Part shown: positions 9,167 through 18,186 of the stretch, piece after piece | Layout: each line of letters opens with the position of its first letter | Position numbering within the stretch: position 1 is the stretch's first letter | Source of the DNA: Candidatus Heimdallarchaeota archaeon | GTDB taxonomy: Archaea; Asgardarchaeota; Heimdallarchaeia; Heimdallarchaeales; Heimdallarchaeaceae | DNA length: 64,000 nt | Assembly (NCBI GenBank): GCA_018238545.1 | Contig: JABCTC010000007.1 | Location: 1 to 64,000, forward strand | Direction of reading: 5' to 3' | Translations under genes and position numbers: made by a program | The notes under the pieces: model-generated | Told to the model about the DNA's origin: nothing | What the model saw: only the letters and a program-made list of their open reading frames with translations | Database searches by the model: none

Positions 9167-10681
9167 TTAATCCGTTTTTTTCTTGGATGCTTGTTTCTTC
9201 TTTGAAGATTCTGTACTTTTTCCTTCCTCTCTCTTTTCTTTGGTTCCTTCGTGATGATATTCAAGAGATTCTTCAATGTTTTGTATTAAATCAGAAAAAT
9301 TATTTGTTTCAATAATAACTTCGAAGAAATCACCTTCTCTAGATAATTTCTTAATCAATTTGTCATTTCTAGCTTCTAGGAAAACATCGTGTAATTTTAT
9401 TCCCTTTTTCTGTTGTTGTAAAGATGATTCATGAACAAAAAGATAAGTCTCTTCGTTATGATTGAGAGATGCTACTACTGGGACATCTATGGGGATCGTC
9501 TTACTCTTAACAAGGGCTTTAATTATAGTCGACGCTGTTTCCTTATCTAAAACATTATCTCCACTTATTATGCGATAGAATCTTTTCTCTTCAACTATCT
9601 CTGGTTTCTGAGCTATTTTATCTATTGCGAGTGCTGCTCTACCATGATAATCACTCAAATCACTTTCAAGCCGATTATATCGGTCCTCTCTGTCACCTAA
9701 AATAACAGCTAAAGCTAAACCAAACTTGCCTATTTGACACGCACCTTCTAACAACCATAAAAACTCCTTAATGTTGCGAGTTGGGTTGTGTTTTGATTCA
9801 TTTTCAATTATGTATATAGGTCCTATTAGCTTATTTATGTCCTCATTCTCCATGAGAATTGATATAAGACCAGTATTCAACTTTTTCGTCTCATCAGAAT
9901 CCAAGGAAGCAATGGTTCTCCATTCATCATCTTGATCTTTCATTGTGATGTTTAGTTGTGATAAGAAGGCAGTACATGCGTTTATATTCCCTGTTAATCC
10001 TAGAAAATAAGGGTTTATTGAATATTTGAGTGCAAGGTGAATAGGCTGGCTTTCTCTTCCAGCAATACATGTTCCTTTGGTTACAGTTAGAAATTGTTCT
10101 TTCACACCTTCCTCAAGTATTATTCCGTTAAACCCAATTAATGATTGGTCTTTATTATTCACCTGTTTTTTTGCTAAACTACCAATAATAGCTAGAGGGG
10201 AATGTTTCTGATAATCACCATTGAACCCCGCAGATATGAAGTAACACAAACCAGCATTTGAGACTGTGTTTGTTGGTAAATCTATTCCTTTTAGAGATAA
10301 TTCTTCTATATTCTCATTGGATATTTTTTCCAGTTCTTTCTTGGATAGCTCATGATGTATTATTACCCTTTTTTTATCGCTATCCTTGAAGATATTAGGG
10401 GGGATTTTCCTAAGACTAAGTCCAATAAAAACAATGGTTTGATATTCTAACTTCTTGATTCTTTTTTCGATGTAGGCTTTTTCCTTTGCATATATAACTT
10501 GAGATCCTATCTTATGTTCCTTTAAATTCTGTAATAATATCCCTGTTGCACAGAGATTATCTGGGCTTTCTAGAGTAACTATAATGACATTATCTTCAGA
10601 ATTGACTAATAATTGTGCAATTTTCTTAGCTTTCTTCTTTAATAAGAGATATTTATCATAAAGTCCATCATTAGCTGTCAT
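9167..10681 (-). CDS. RecJ-like DHH-family protein with degenerate active site (GAN/Cdc45-type)
   Basis: About 504 residues from the ATG at 10681 (a GTG three codons upstream is the alternative). The N-terminal DHH domain is recognisable, but the metal motif usually written HxDxDG reads SPDNLCATG, and the DHH triad reads HHELS, so several ligands are missing. A DHHA1-like C-terminal region and a lysine-rich tail follow. Archaeal RecJ homologues of this group bind GINS and MCM; inactivated versions resemble Cdc45 of the eukaryotic CMG helicase. Downstream of uS15 and upstream of Pcc1, a common archaeal order. The replisome role is inferred. Confidence 0.7.
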   Translation of the reverse strand: MTANDGLYDKYLLLKKKAKKIAQLLVNSEDNVIIVTLESPDNLCATGILLQNLKEHKIGSQVIYAKEKAYIEKRIKKLEYQTIVFIGLSLRKIPPNIFKDSDKKRVIIHHELSKKELEKISNENIEELSLKGIDLPTNTVSNAGLCYFISAGFNGDYQKHSPLAIIGSLAKKQVNNKDQSLIGFNGIILEEGVKEQFLTVTKGTCIAGRESQPIHLALKYSINPYFLGLTGNINACTAFLSQLNITMKDQDDEWRTIASLDSDETKKLNTGLISILMENEDINKLIGPIYIIENESKHNPTRNIKEFLWLLEGACQIGKFGLALAVILGDREDRYNRLESDLSDYHGRAALAIDKIAQKPEIVEEKRFYRIISGDNVLDKETASTIIKALVKSKTIPIDVPVVASLNHNEETYLFVHESSLQQQKKGIKLHDVFLEARNDKLIKKLSREGDFFEVIIETNNFSDLIQNIEESLEYHHEGTKEKREEGKSTESSKKKQASKKKTD

Positions 10682-10735
10682 AAAATTCACAGTATAAAAA
10701 CAGAAATGAATTAAAAAATAAAAGAGTATCGAATC

Positions 10736-11188
10736 TTATAGTAAAAGCCCTGCTGTTTTTGGGTCATATTTCCAATTTGTTGGGAAAACGCCTTTCTTTT
10801 TGTAGAACTTAACTAACCGTCGTATTTTAGCTTCAATTAATTGCAATCCCCTTTTACTATGAAGATCTTTCTTGTTTTCTTCAAGATGTTTTCTTAGATG
10901 CATAGCTTTTCTAACTAAGTTGGTTAAATCTTCGGGATATTTTGGTTGTAAATTTAATTCCTTTACAACTGTTGACAGTTTCTTTCCTAATACTTCCTTG
11001 ACGCCAGGGACACCATATTGGTCTCTTAGGATTGTTCCTATCATTGCTGTTGTAAGACCTTGTCTTTTTAATTCTTCAACCTTTTTTGCAATTTCTTTCT
11101 TGTCAATAGCCATCCATTCAGGAGCTTGATCTCTATAAGCTCTTGTTGAACCAGCTTTTCCACGTTTCCGTGCATGCATTCTTGCCAT
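10736..11188 (-). CDS. rps15: 30S ribosomal protein uS15
   Basis: The start is the ATG at 11188 (MARMHARKRGKAGS), with GGTGA immediately upstream. The product is 150 residues, the archaeal/eukaryotic long form with the N-terminal extension. The signature PEWM, the MIGTILRDQYGVPGVK region and the C-terminal four-helix uS15 core are all present. Its Shine-Dalgarno lies in the last codons of the upstream rdgB gene, implying translational coupling. Confidence 0.95.
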   Translation of the reverse strand: MARMHARKRGKAGSTRAYRDQAPEWMAIDKKEIAKKVEELKRQGLTTAMIGTILRDQYGVPGVKEVLGKKLSTVVKELNLQPKYPEDLTNLVRKAMHLRKHLEENKKDLHSKRGLQLIEAKIRRLVKFYKKKGVFPTNWKYDPKTAGLLL

Positions 11189-11189
11189 A

Positions 11190-11780
11190 TTATTCACCAA
11201 ATATTTTATTGTTCTCGAAGGCGGTTAACGAGGTGAACATTTCACGAAGTGACTTTTGGCGATGGGAATATAAATTCTTGGTTGTAAGTGACATCTCTGC
11301 AAATGTTAATCCTTCATCTGTAGGTAAGAAAATGGGGTCAAAACCAAAACCCTTTGTTCCTCTTTTTTCCGTGAAAATTGTTCCATTTGTTTTACCAACA
11401 AACAGTTTGATTTTCCCATTAGCAAAGAAAGCTATGACAGATTTGAAATATGCTGCCCTATTTTCTTCATTTTTCATGAGATCTAAAATTCCTTCATTCC
11501 CTATTGTTTGAAATATGTAAGCAGAATATGGACCAGGAAAGCCATTCAAGCATTCTATGAATAATCCTGCATCTTCAACAAAAATATGTTTCTTCTTCAA
11601 TTCAGGTTTTATTTGAATGAGTTTTTTACAACTAGCGAGAGCAATATCTTCTAAGTCATTTGCTTGTATTTCCTCGTATTCAATGTTAACCCATTTTACG
11701 GACATTTTGTAGTTTTTCGCAATCTCAGAAGCTTCACTATATTTATGTTTATTATGTGTTATAAAATATACTTCCTTCAC
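11190..11780 (-). CDS. rdgB: XTP/dITP diphosphatase (HAM1/RdgB family)
   Basis: 196 residues. THNKHKYSEA at the N-terminus, VEDAGLFIECLNGFPGPYSAY (about 66-86) and GFGFDPIFLP (about 145) are the family's substrate and metal motifs. It removes non-canonical purine triphosphates from the nucleotide pool. It is the first gene of the minus-strand group continuing to uS15, RecJ-like, Pcc1 and eS1. Confidence 0.95.
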   Translation of the reverse strand: MKEVYFITHNKHKYSEASEIAKNYKMSVKWVNIEYEEIQANDLEDIALASCKKLIQIKPELKKKHIFVEDAGLFIECLNGFPGPYSAYIFQTIGNEGILDLMKNEENRAAYFKSVIAFFANGKIKLFVGKTNGTIFTEKRGTKGFGFDPIFLPTDEGLTFAEMSLTTKNLYSHRQKSLREMFTSLTAFENNKIFGE

Positions 11781-11913
11781 ACGTATCTTTTGAAATAGAT
11801 ATTTTTAGTCTTTCCATGTTTAAGAGTACTTTTTTGCTTTATCAGTAAGAAAGAGTTTAAATGTTACAAGTTGATAGTAAAGAACAATAACTGTTAGTAT
11901 AATTGGTGAGTAT

Positions 11914-12330
11914 ATGTTGGAACAATTAACCTTTTCTTATATTTATGATACAACTAACGAAATAGCGATATCCTCTGAAATATTAAACGCTTTATCAGAG
12001 GTTTCTAAAAACAGCAATATTCTAAGTATCTATTCAACAAACGCTAGAGCGATTTATTTCTTCCCCGTTTCCTCAGATGTCTACAAATTAAGCATTCAAA
12101 TTTTCCCACTTACACCTGAAATAGTAGCTAAAATAATGACAAAAATCGCGGAATTTTCAACCAAGGTCGTTTATAGTACAGGATTATGTTTAGTTGAAAA
12201 TAGATGTTTCTGGGAAGGTTTCCTACAAGAAAAGGATCTAACACAACCAATAACTGGTATTGAAGAAATTCTTAAATCAATAGCTGAAATTAAGGAAATA
12301 AAGATTGAAAAGGTTTATAGCTCACCCTGA
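11914..12330 (+). CDS. Unrecognised 138-residue protein
   Basis: I do not recognise a family. The sequence is not low-complexity: alternating strands and helices, with a central FPLTPEIVAKIMTKIAEFSTKV helix and a following VVYSTGLCLVENRCFWEGFL strand pair that could be an ACT- or roadblock-like alpha/beta fold. It has no signal peptide or membrane segment. It is divergent from rdgB and convergent with tfb, whose stop is only a few bases away. A GAGTTTAAATG element about 65 bases upstream could be its TATA box. Confidence 0.6.
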   Translation: MLEQLTFSYIYDTTNEIAISSEILNALSEVSKNSNILSIYSTNARAIYFFPVSSDVYKLSIQIFPLTPEIVAKIMTKIAEFSTKVVYSTGLCLVENRCFWEGFLQEKDLTQPITGIEEILKSIAEIKEIKIEKVYSSP

Positions 12331-12332
12331 TT

Positions 12333-13280
12333 TTAGCTCAAACTGATTTTTATACCTAAGACACGAATGAATTCTTTGTATCTGTTTCTAAGTGTAACTT
12401 CTGTTATTTGGCAAGTCTTGGCGATTTCGTTCTGTGGGCATTTGGTCTTATTTTGGATTGCTGAAATATATAACGCTGCTGCAGCAAGCGAGTTTGGGTT
12501 CTTACCAACAGTTATTTTTGCTTCTTTAGCCCTTGCGAGTATTTCTTGAGCTTCAGTTAATACTTTGGGTGAAAACTCAAGTATTGAAGCAAATTTTGCT
12601 ATACTACTATCTGGGCTTGCTAAAGGCATCTTCAAATCTAGATGTTTCAAAAGTAATCTGAAATTTTTAGCTAATTTCTTTTTGCTTAATCTTGTTTTAT
12701 CTGAAACATCTTCTAAACTTGCTGGGTGTTTGTGTAATCTACATGCAAGATAGAGTGCTGCAGAAACTAAAGCTTCTGTTGAACGTCCTCGAACCAATCC
12801 TGTTTTGAGTATTTTTCGATAAATCATCGCAGCAGTTTCCCTTACTTTCAAAGTTAGATTCAATTGGCTGCTAATTCTCTTTATCTCATTCAAAGCTCTT
12901 AGTAGGTTCCTTTCAGTTCCATATTGAAGGACAGCTCTCCTTTGCAAGGTTCTTAATCTAAACATTTGACTAGCTTTTTCAGGAGACAAAGAGTTCCCAA
13001 AAATATCTCTGTTAGAATAATCAATCAATGTTCCATAATGGTCGTAGCTTAGAAGGTTTTTTGGTGTCCCTGTTCTGGCTCTATTAACATGTTGTTCTTT
13101 TGTATATGCACGCCATTCAGCTGTTTGATCTATATAGGAATCTTCTACTACTAATCCGCAGCTCCCACAACTTACTTCTCCTCTTGTCGAATCAAAAGCT
13201 AATCTGTTAGAATTACAGTCAGGGCATCTTGGTAGAGATGGCTCAGAACTAGTTACAATATTAATTGGTTGTGAGGGCAT
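12333..13280 (-). CDS. tfb: Transcription initiation factor IIB
   Basis: 315 residues. An N-terminal zinc ribbon CPDC...CGSCG (about residues 19-40) is followed by a B-finger/linker region with EWRAYTKEQ, then two cyclin-like repeats (about 120-210 and 215-310). GGTG lies 5 bases before the ATG. It recruits RNA polymerase to TBP-bound promoters. It is divergent from the eS6 gene. Confidence 0.95.
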   Translation of the reverse strand: MPSQPINIVTSSEPSLPRCPDCNSNRLAFDSTRGEVSCGSCGLVVEDSYIDQTAEWRAYTKEQHVNRARTGTPKNLLSYDHYGTLIDYSNRDIFGNSLSPEKASQMFRLRTLQRRAVLQYGTERNLLRALNEIKRISSQLNLTLKVRETAAMIYRKILKTGLVRGRSTEALVSAALYLACRLHKHPASLEDVSDKTRLSKKKLAKNFRLLLKHLDLKMPLASPDSSIAKFASILEFSPKVLTEAQEILARAKEAKITVGKNPNSLAAAALYISAIQNKTKCPQNEIAKTCQITEVTLRNRYKEFIRVLGIKISLS

Positions 13281-13320
13281 AATTACACCAGATACTGTCC
13301 TTGGGTATATTTTAGCTGTC

Positions 13321-13331
13321 CCCTATTTAAA
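13321..13331 (-). promoter_or_regulatory. Probable TATA box of tfb
   Basis: On the minus strand the AATTTAAATAGGGG stretch lies about 45 bases before the tfb ATG. With a normal archaeal 25-base TATA-to-start distance this leaves a leader of about 20 bases, enough for the GGTG ribosome site. Assigned by sequence likeness only. Confidence 0.4.
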
Positions 13332-13514
13332 TTTGGCTGAATCTTCCTTTTTTGTGAACTAATCACTTATTTATCTAATTAGAAATCTTCTAGTTGGGAA
13401 AAACACAAAGAATGAATTTGGTTAAATATGAAAACTGTTAAAAACAATCATCTTTGCAAATGTTAATTAGGTAAAGCAATAAACCTCTAGTAATTGTGTT
13501 ACGAGGCGTAAAAA

Positions 13515-13922
13515 ATGTCAGAAAAATCAAGACAACTCGAATTTAAGATTAACATTGGCGATAATGAAGGAAAGTGCTTTTCAAAAATTGTAAGAGATGC
13601 TCAAGCAACTGCCTTGATAGGTTTAAAAATCGGCGACAAAATAGATGGCAGTTTAATGGGTTTTCCAGCATATGAGTTCATAATTACTGGTGGAAGCGAC
13701 CGTGATGGATTTCCTCATCGATCAAACATTCAAGGTGCTGGAAGAAGAAAATATCTATTGAGTGGTGGAATCGGTTACAAAGTTCATAGAAAGGGACGAA
13801 GAATAAGGAAAACTGTACGTGGTAACATACTCTCAGAAACGTCTTATCAAATCAATATGAAAGTTTCAAAGAACGGAAACAAACCTCTCAATGAGTTAAT
13901 TGAAGGTAGCAGTTCCGAATAA
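13515..13922 (+). CDS. rps6e: 30S ribosomal protein eS6
   Basis: 135 residues, the usual short archaeal form. Conserved GDNEGKCFSKIV, GFPAYEFIITGGSDRDGFPHR (about 55-75), GIGYKVHRKGRRIRKTVRGN and the NGNKPLNELI C-terminus are all present. It is part of the small subunit. Monocistronic by position, divergent from tfb. Confidence 0.95.
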   Translation: MSEKSRQLEFKINIGDNEGKCFSKIVRDAQATALIGLKIGDKIDGSLMGFPAYEFIITGGSDRDGFPHRSNIQGAGRRKYLLSGGIGYKVHRKGRRIRKTVRGNILSETSYQINMKVSKNGNKPLNELIEGSSSE

Positions 13923-13961
13923 CTCCTTTTATAGACACTAAAAAATTAAAAGAAAAACTAC

Positions 13962-14504
13962 TTAATCAGTTTTAATTTTCTTTTCAGTTTTAGTTTTCTT
14001 TTTGGTGGTTTTTGCTACTTTTGCTTTTTCTGGTCTATCTACTTTGTCTTCTTCTAAGAAAAATATGTAGAAAATTGAAGCGATTATTACTGCAATCAGC
14101 ACACCAAAAATAGTCCATTGCATTCCAGCTGTAAAGTTCGATGGTAAACCACTACCTCTTGGACGAATGGATGTAATCAACCATGTAATTAGAATTGCTA
14201 TTATTGAGCTTGTAATAAAAGTCCCCCATGAAGGAAGCTTTGCTCTCATTTCACTCCAAATTGCCAACGAAATCAACAAGAAGAAGTAAAATAGCGATAA
14301 GAGAGTTATTTCTGCTACAACTAATCCCCAGCTATAATGTGGCACATCTTGATCGACAAAATACCATATCCTCAAGAAACCTGCTGTTTCATAGCTGAGA
14401 GAAGCAAATATGATGGCTACAATTAAGGTCCCTATTACTATAATTGAACTAATAAGAAGTGTTCTATTTTTATCATTTTTCCAAAGTGTTTGATATATAC
14501 TCAT
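13962..14504 (-). CDS. Four-helix membrane protein of unknown function
   Basis: 180 residues. Four hydrophobic segments (about 17-38, 60-82, 95-114, 128-150) are followed by a cytoplasmic tail very rich in Lys and Thr (KVAKTTKKKTKTEKKIKTD). No signature I recognise. Such Lys-rich tails occur in several membrane proteins of this window (27083, 39205). Tail to tail with eS6 and head to head with the RNase P Rpp30 gene. Confidence 0.6.
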   Translation of the reverse strand: MSIYQTLWKNDKNRTLLISSIIVIGTLIVAIIFASLSYETAGFLRIWYFVDQDVPHYSWGLVVAEITLLSLFYFFLLISLAIWSEMRAKLPSWGTFITSSIIAILITWLITSIRPRGSGLPSNFTAGMQWTIFGVLIAVIIASIFYIFFLEEDKVDRPEKAKVAKTTKKKTKTEKKIKTD

Positions 14505-14721
14505 CTTCTGTGTATCTCCTTGCTCTTTTTCCAGTTCAAATATTTGAGTGGATTATTAGTAACCAGAGAGTTTTATCTCAATGCGTTTATTAATTTTTAG
14601 CTTTGCGATTTAAAGCACTGTCAAAATTTAACTATTTAATGTTTTTCATTTCTTTTAATTCCTCTTCATAGAGAGAAAGTTTTTGAAGAAACAACAATCT
14701 CATACATCTAGAGGAAAGTAC

Positions 14722-15564
14722 ATGAAAGACCCAGAAGCATTTACCTCTGATTCGGCTCTATCTTGTGAGAATTACGTTTCTGTAGATAATCTGAGAAATC
14801 TAAAACTTTTCTCTAAAATTGTTAAGCCATTAAGAATAAATCTCTTTTCAGTAGATGATTTAAACCTTGATAATGTGAACGAACTAATTACTTCGGATGA
14901 AGCAAAGAAATATAATGTCACATCGTTGATTGAAATATGCAATAGAACTGTAGGAAAGAAGTTTGGTTTAATGGATTTTAGGCAAACAATAAGGGACACA
15001 ATAATTGATGCGAATTTTGATATTCACATTTTAATCTCTAGAAAGACACTTGAAGAAGATTCTATTGAAAATCTAAAACGTAAATTGTCTGAATTAAGAA
15101 ATAAACATGAAATTATAGCCGTAAAGGCTGATGATATTAAGATCCTCAAATGGGCTGCACATGATAGAAGAGTAGATTACATAACTGTAGATCTTTTATC
15201 TAGCCACTTAACAATTGATAAAGCCTTATGTTCTTTGATGAAGCAACACAACAAATATTTTGAATTGACACTATCTCCGCTTCTTTTAAGTGATAACAAG
15301 TTAGTAAGCGCCGCAATTCGGTCTGGGAAGAAAATATTCAAACTAATTAGTTCAACAAACACCCATTTCATTCTTACTATGAATCCTAAATCCTGTTACC
15401 AGCTGAGAAATGGAATTCAGATTAGATATCTAGCACAATTACTAGATATTCCATTCAACAGAAGTAACAAGAGTGTTTTCGATAATCAATTAATAATTGC
15501 GTTGAAAAACACAATGAAACTAGATAGATCGAATATTGTCGATGGTATTAGGGAGGATGGTTGA
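14722..15564 (+). CDS. rnp3: RNase P protein subunit Rpp30
   Basis: The ATG at 14722 has GAGG eight bases upstream; a TTG at 14683 would add 13 residues. About 280 residues with the PHP-like TIM-barrel fold of Rpp30: the VKADDIKILKWAAHDRRVDYITVD region, a C-terminal TMNPKSCYQLRNGIQIRYLAQLLDI block, then IALKNT. It partners Pop5 in the archaeal RNase P holoenzyme that trims tRNA 5' ends. The pop5 gene starts right at its stop codon. Confidence 0.9.
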   Translation: MKDPEAFTSDSALSCENYVSVDNLRNLKLFSKIVKPLRINLFSVDDLNLDNVNELITSDEAKKYNVTSLIEICNRTVGKKFGLMDFRQTIRDTIIDANFDIHILISRKTLEEDSIENLKRKLSELRNKHEIIAVKADDIKILKWAAHDRRVDYITVDLLSSHLTIDKALCSLMKQHNKYFELTLSPLLLSDNKLVSAAIRSGKKIFKLISSTNTHFILTMNPKSCYQLRNGIQIRYLAQLLDIPFNRSNKSVFDNQLIIALKNTMKLDRSNIVDGIREDG

Positions 15565-15565
15565 A

Positions 15566-15940
15566 ATGGTTGTAATCACTCGAGATAGATATGTTGTTTT
15601 CCAAGTTCTATCAGAAGAAGATTTGCCAAACCTTTCTTTGATAAAAGCCAAAATATGGGATGAATACCAAAAAATATTTGGTATAAGTGGAACAACAGGA
15701 GCAGGATTATTCTTTGATAATTATAAAGAAGGGGGAACAGGGATAATTCGATGTGATCATAAAGCTTTGTCGAACCTAATGGCAATTCTATCTAGAATCA
15801 CAAACATTAGCAATAAGGATGTAATTTTGATTCCCTTATATACGACAGGATTAGTAAACAAAGCAAAGAGCTATCTAAAAACATTAGAAAAACAAATCAT
15901 TAAAGAATTATCAGAAGGAAACAGAAATGGTAGATCATGA
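15566..15940 (+). CDS. rnp2: RNase P protein subunit Pop5
   Basis: The ATG at 15566 has GGGAGG nine bases upstream; an in-frame ATG at 15557 is the alternative. The product is 124 residues with RDRYVVFQVLSE, a KAKIWDEYQKIFGISG helix, GTGIIRCDHKAL and the LIPLYTTGLVNKAK segment, the Pop5 ferredoxin-like fold. It forms a heterotetramer with Rpp30. It overlaps the downstream dCMP deaminase gene by 14 bases, so the three are likely co-transcribed. Confidence 0.9.
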   Translation: MVVITRDRYVVFQVLSEEDLPNLSLIKAKIWDEYQKIFGISGTTGAGLFFDNYKEGGTGIIRCDHKALSNLMAILSRITNISNKDVILIPLYTTGLVNKAKSYLKTLEKQIIKELSEGNRNGRS

Positions 15941-16409
15941 AGAACCACGCGAGTTTAAGAAATTAAACAGACCCTCTTGGGACGACTATTTTATTCAAAT
16001 TGCAGAAATTGTGAAAACAAGGGCAACTTGTTTTAGAAGACAAGTTGGAGCTGTTCTTGTAAACGATAACAAACAAATCATTTCAACTGGTTATAATGGT
16101 GTTCCTAGAGGAGTGACGCACTGTACAATAAAAACTTGTACAAAATTATACGAAAAATCTGGAGAAAAAAACGAGATTTGTCCTGCTGTTCACGCTGAAC
16201 TTAATGCTATACTTCAAGCTGCAAGTGCTGGAATAAGTCCTGAGGGCACAACATTGTATTCCACAACTCGACCATGTAGTGGGTGTACAATGGCAATTAT
16301 CAATGTAGGGATAAAACGGGTGGTTTATGTGGAAGACTATACTGATCCTATACTCCGATCTGGATGGTTAGACATACCAGAGGTTATTTTTGAAAAATAT
16401 GAAAAATAA
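15927..16409 (+). CDS. Deoxycytidylate (dCMP) deaminase family protein
   Basis: 160 residues. Zinc-binding motif HAEL (about residue 91) and PCSGC (about 118-122) match the cytidine/deoxycytidylate deaminase family; SWDDYFIQIAEIVKTRATCFRRQVGAVLV and TGYNGVPRG are typical of dCMP deaminases. It makes dUMP for thymidylate synthesis. Translationally coupled to pop5. Confidence 0.9.
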   Translation: MVDHEEPREFKKLNRPSWDDYFIQIAEIVKTRATCFRRQVGAVLVNDNKQIISTGYNGVPRGVTHCTIKTCTKLYEKSGEKNEICPAVHAELNAILQAASAGISPEGTTLYSTTRPCSGCTMAIINVGIKRVVYVEDYTDPILRSGWLDIPEVIFEKYEK

Positions 16410-16449
16410 TATATCCTGATTGTAAAAGAAAAACTTGATTTCATCCACT

Positions 16450-18012
16450 TTATGTAAGAAATGAAATAGTATCTGAATTTTTTCTGGTGTAAAGCATTTT
16501 ATTCTGAGAATCTACTAATACTCTTAAAGCTTTGATAATTTCTTCTGGATAGTAAGAATCCTTATCCGTATGGTTGATGGTTTTCAACTTGTTGTGATTT
16601 ATGAATATTGAAGAATCTCCGTGAGAGAAATTGATTTGATAAAGACTGGTTTCCACTACTTCCTCTTCTGTTTCTTTTGATATTTCCCCCTTGATTATTT
16701 CATCTTTTTGTAAATCTAGTACAAGATTTGGAGTTAAAATTATGTATCTCTTCACCTGATAAAGCTTAGTTGGCTTTTTAGATAATTCGATTGTTTTTAA
16801 AATATTAATATCTGAATCAAGAATGTGAATTGTCGAATTGTCTCCAACACAAATTAACCTATTATCATAGTAGAAAATGCCTTGAATGGATTTGTCATAT
16901 AGTTTTTTTGTGCTTAGTAGTTTAAGATTAGTAATGTCTAAAACGGTAATTTCACCGTCCCTAGACGCAATCACAACGTTCTTAGGCATAATACAGAGAC
17001 TAGAAATTGGTACAATTTTATCCTTCTTCTTTACTAAATTGAATGATTCATCATAGAGGCGTATTTCTCCAGATTCTAATCCTACTATCATTTTATTGGA
17101 TGGTAATACTGAAAGCGAAATAGGTCTATGTTCTAACTTATTTTGTATGATTAATTGTTTAGTACCAAAATCACTTTTTCTTAAATGAGAATCCATTGAA
17201 CTTGAGTATATATTATTATTTTTAATTTCTATACCTGTTATGTTTTTACCATGAAGGAAAACAATTTCCCTATTCTTTAGCTTATGTTTGTCCCATACTG
17301 AAATCATTCCTGCTACATGTCCTAATATAATGTTATACTCTGTAATTTTGCAGATAGTTGCGGGGATACCATTTACTCTTGCAAACTGCTGCAGAATATG
17401 TCTGGAATCTTTTCCTTGAAATTCAGTTATATCTTTTGATGCCTTTTTTATAGCTTTTATTATTGTTGAAGGTTTGACTGATAGATATTTTACAAACCCC
17501 AAATCCTCTGCTCTATATATTGAAATTAGACCATTATGGTGAGCAGTAATTATAATGTCATCTGCAATAAAAAATCTTTCCAAATCAGGAATTCTAACCT
17601 TATCGACCTCGACCAGCTTATTATTTTCTAGTTTCCATTTTTTGAGAAACTGATCTCTACTTGCGCTGATGATGTAATTTCTCCACGGTTTTGCCCCAAT
17701 TATGGTTGATGAATGTGCTCTCTTTGATTGTAGTAATTCTAAAGTTTTAAGAGACCATAATTTTATTTCTAAATTCTGCGACGTAGTGACGAAATACTTC
17801 GTATCAAAAATTCTTTGAATGTCAGTAATTGATGTGTTGTGGGCATAAATGCAAGCAATTTCTTTTTCTAACTCCTCATCCCAAATACAAATTCTCCCGT
17901 CTCTACCACCGGTGAAGATTTTACCATCCATTTCTTGAATTACTGTTACGCCCTTTAGGTGTCCTGGTTGATGATAAATAATCTCAGTCACATTAGAATT
18001 TGTTCCGCTCAC
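16450..18012 (-). CDS. WD40-repeat protein
   Basis: 520 residues from a GTG start. Repeating GHxxGxxxI...D/GRI..WD-type units are visible: GRDGRICIWDEELEKEI, IKLWSLKTLELLQ, LKKWKLEN, MISVWDKHKL, then degenerate units to the C-terminus. This suggests one or two beta-propellers. It has no signal peptide. WD40 proteins act as scaffolds; no enzymatic domain is present. A box C/D-like RNA lies just upstream. The partner is unknown. Confidence 0.75.
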   Translation of the reverse strand: MSGTNSNVTEIIYHQPGHLKGVTVIQEMDGKIFTGGRDGRICIWDEELEKEIACIYAHNTSITDIQRIFDTKYFVTTSQNLEIKLWSLKTLELLQSKRAHSSTIIGAKPWRNYIISASRDQFLKKWKLENNKLVEVDKVRIPDLERFFIADDIIITAHHNGLISIYRAEDLGFVKYLSVKPSTIIKAIKKASKDITEFQGKDSRHILQQFARVNGIPATICKITEYNIILGHVAGMISVWDKHKLKNREIVFLHGKNITGIEIKNNNIYSSSMDSHLRKSDFGTKQLIIQNKLEHRPISLSVLPSNKMIVGLESGEIRLYDESFNLVKKKDKIVPISSLCIMPKNVVIASRDGEITVLDITNLKLLSTKKLYDKSIQGIFYYDNRLICVGDNSTIHILDSDINILKTIELSKKPTKLYQVKRYIILTPNLVLDLQKDEIIKGEISKETEEEVVETSLYQINFSHGDSSIFINHNKLKTINHTDKDSYYPEEIIKALRVLVDSQNKMLYTRKNSDTISFLT

Positions 18013-18061
18013 AAATATTGTGAATCTTAAATACTAATTAATATTTACATTATTGTAAAAT

Positions 18062-18127
18062 TTTGTGGCTCATTTCGTCGTAGGAACATCATTTGTCAGT
18101 CTGGGACGGTTAAATCACAGCCACAAA
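18062..18127 (-). ncRNA. Box C/D-type guide sRNA
   Basis: Minus strand, 66 bases. A perfect 9-bp terminal stem pairs 18062-18070 with 18119-18127. Inside, in order: box C-like GTGATTT (18118-18112), a 12-base guide (18111-18100), box D' CTGA (18099-18096), a 3-base spacer, box C' ATGATGT (18092-18086), a 12-base guide (18085-18074), and box D-like ATGA (18073-18070). Two 12-base guides with a short D'-C' spacer is the canonical archaeal layout. Boxes C and D deviate by a base or two. It lies between ileS and the WD40 gene with no ORF. Methylation targets were not identified. Confidence 0.65.
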
Positions 18128-18186
18128 GACAAATTATCTTGCTTTCTTTTATCTATTCCTCTATGAGAGTTGGGAATATAGAAGAA

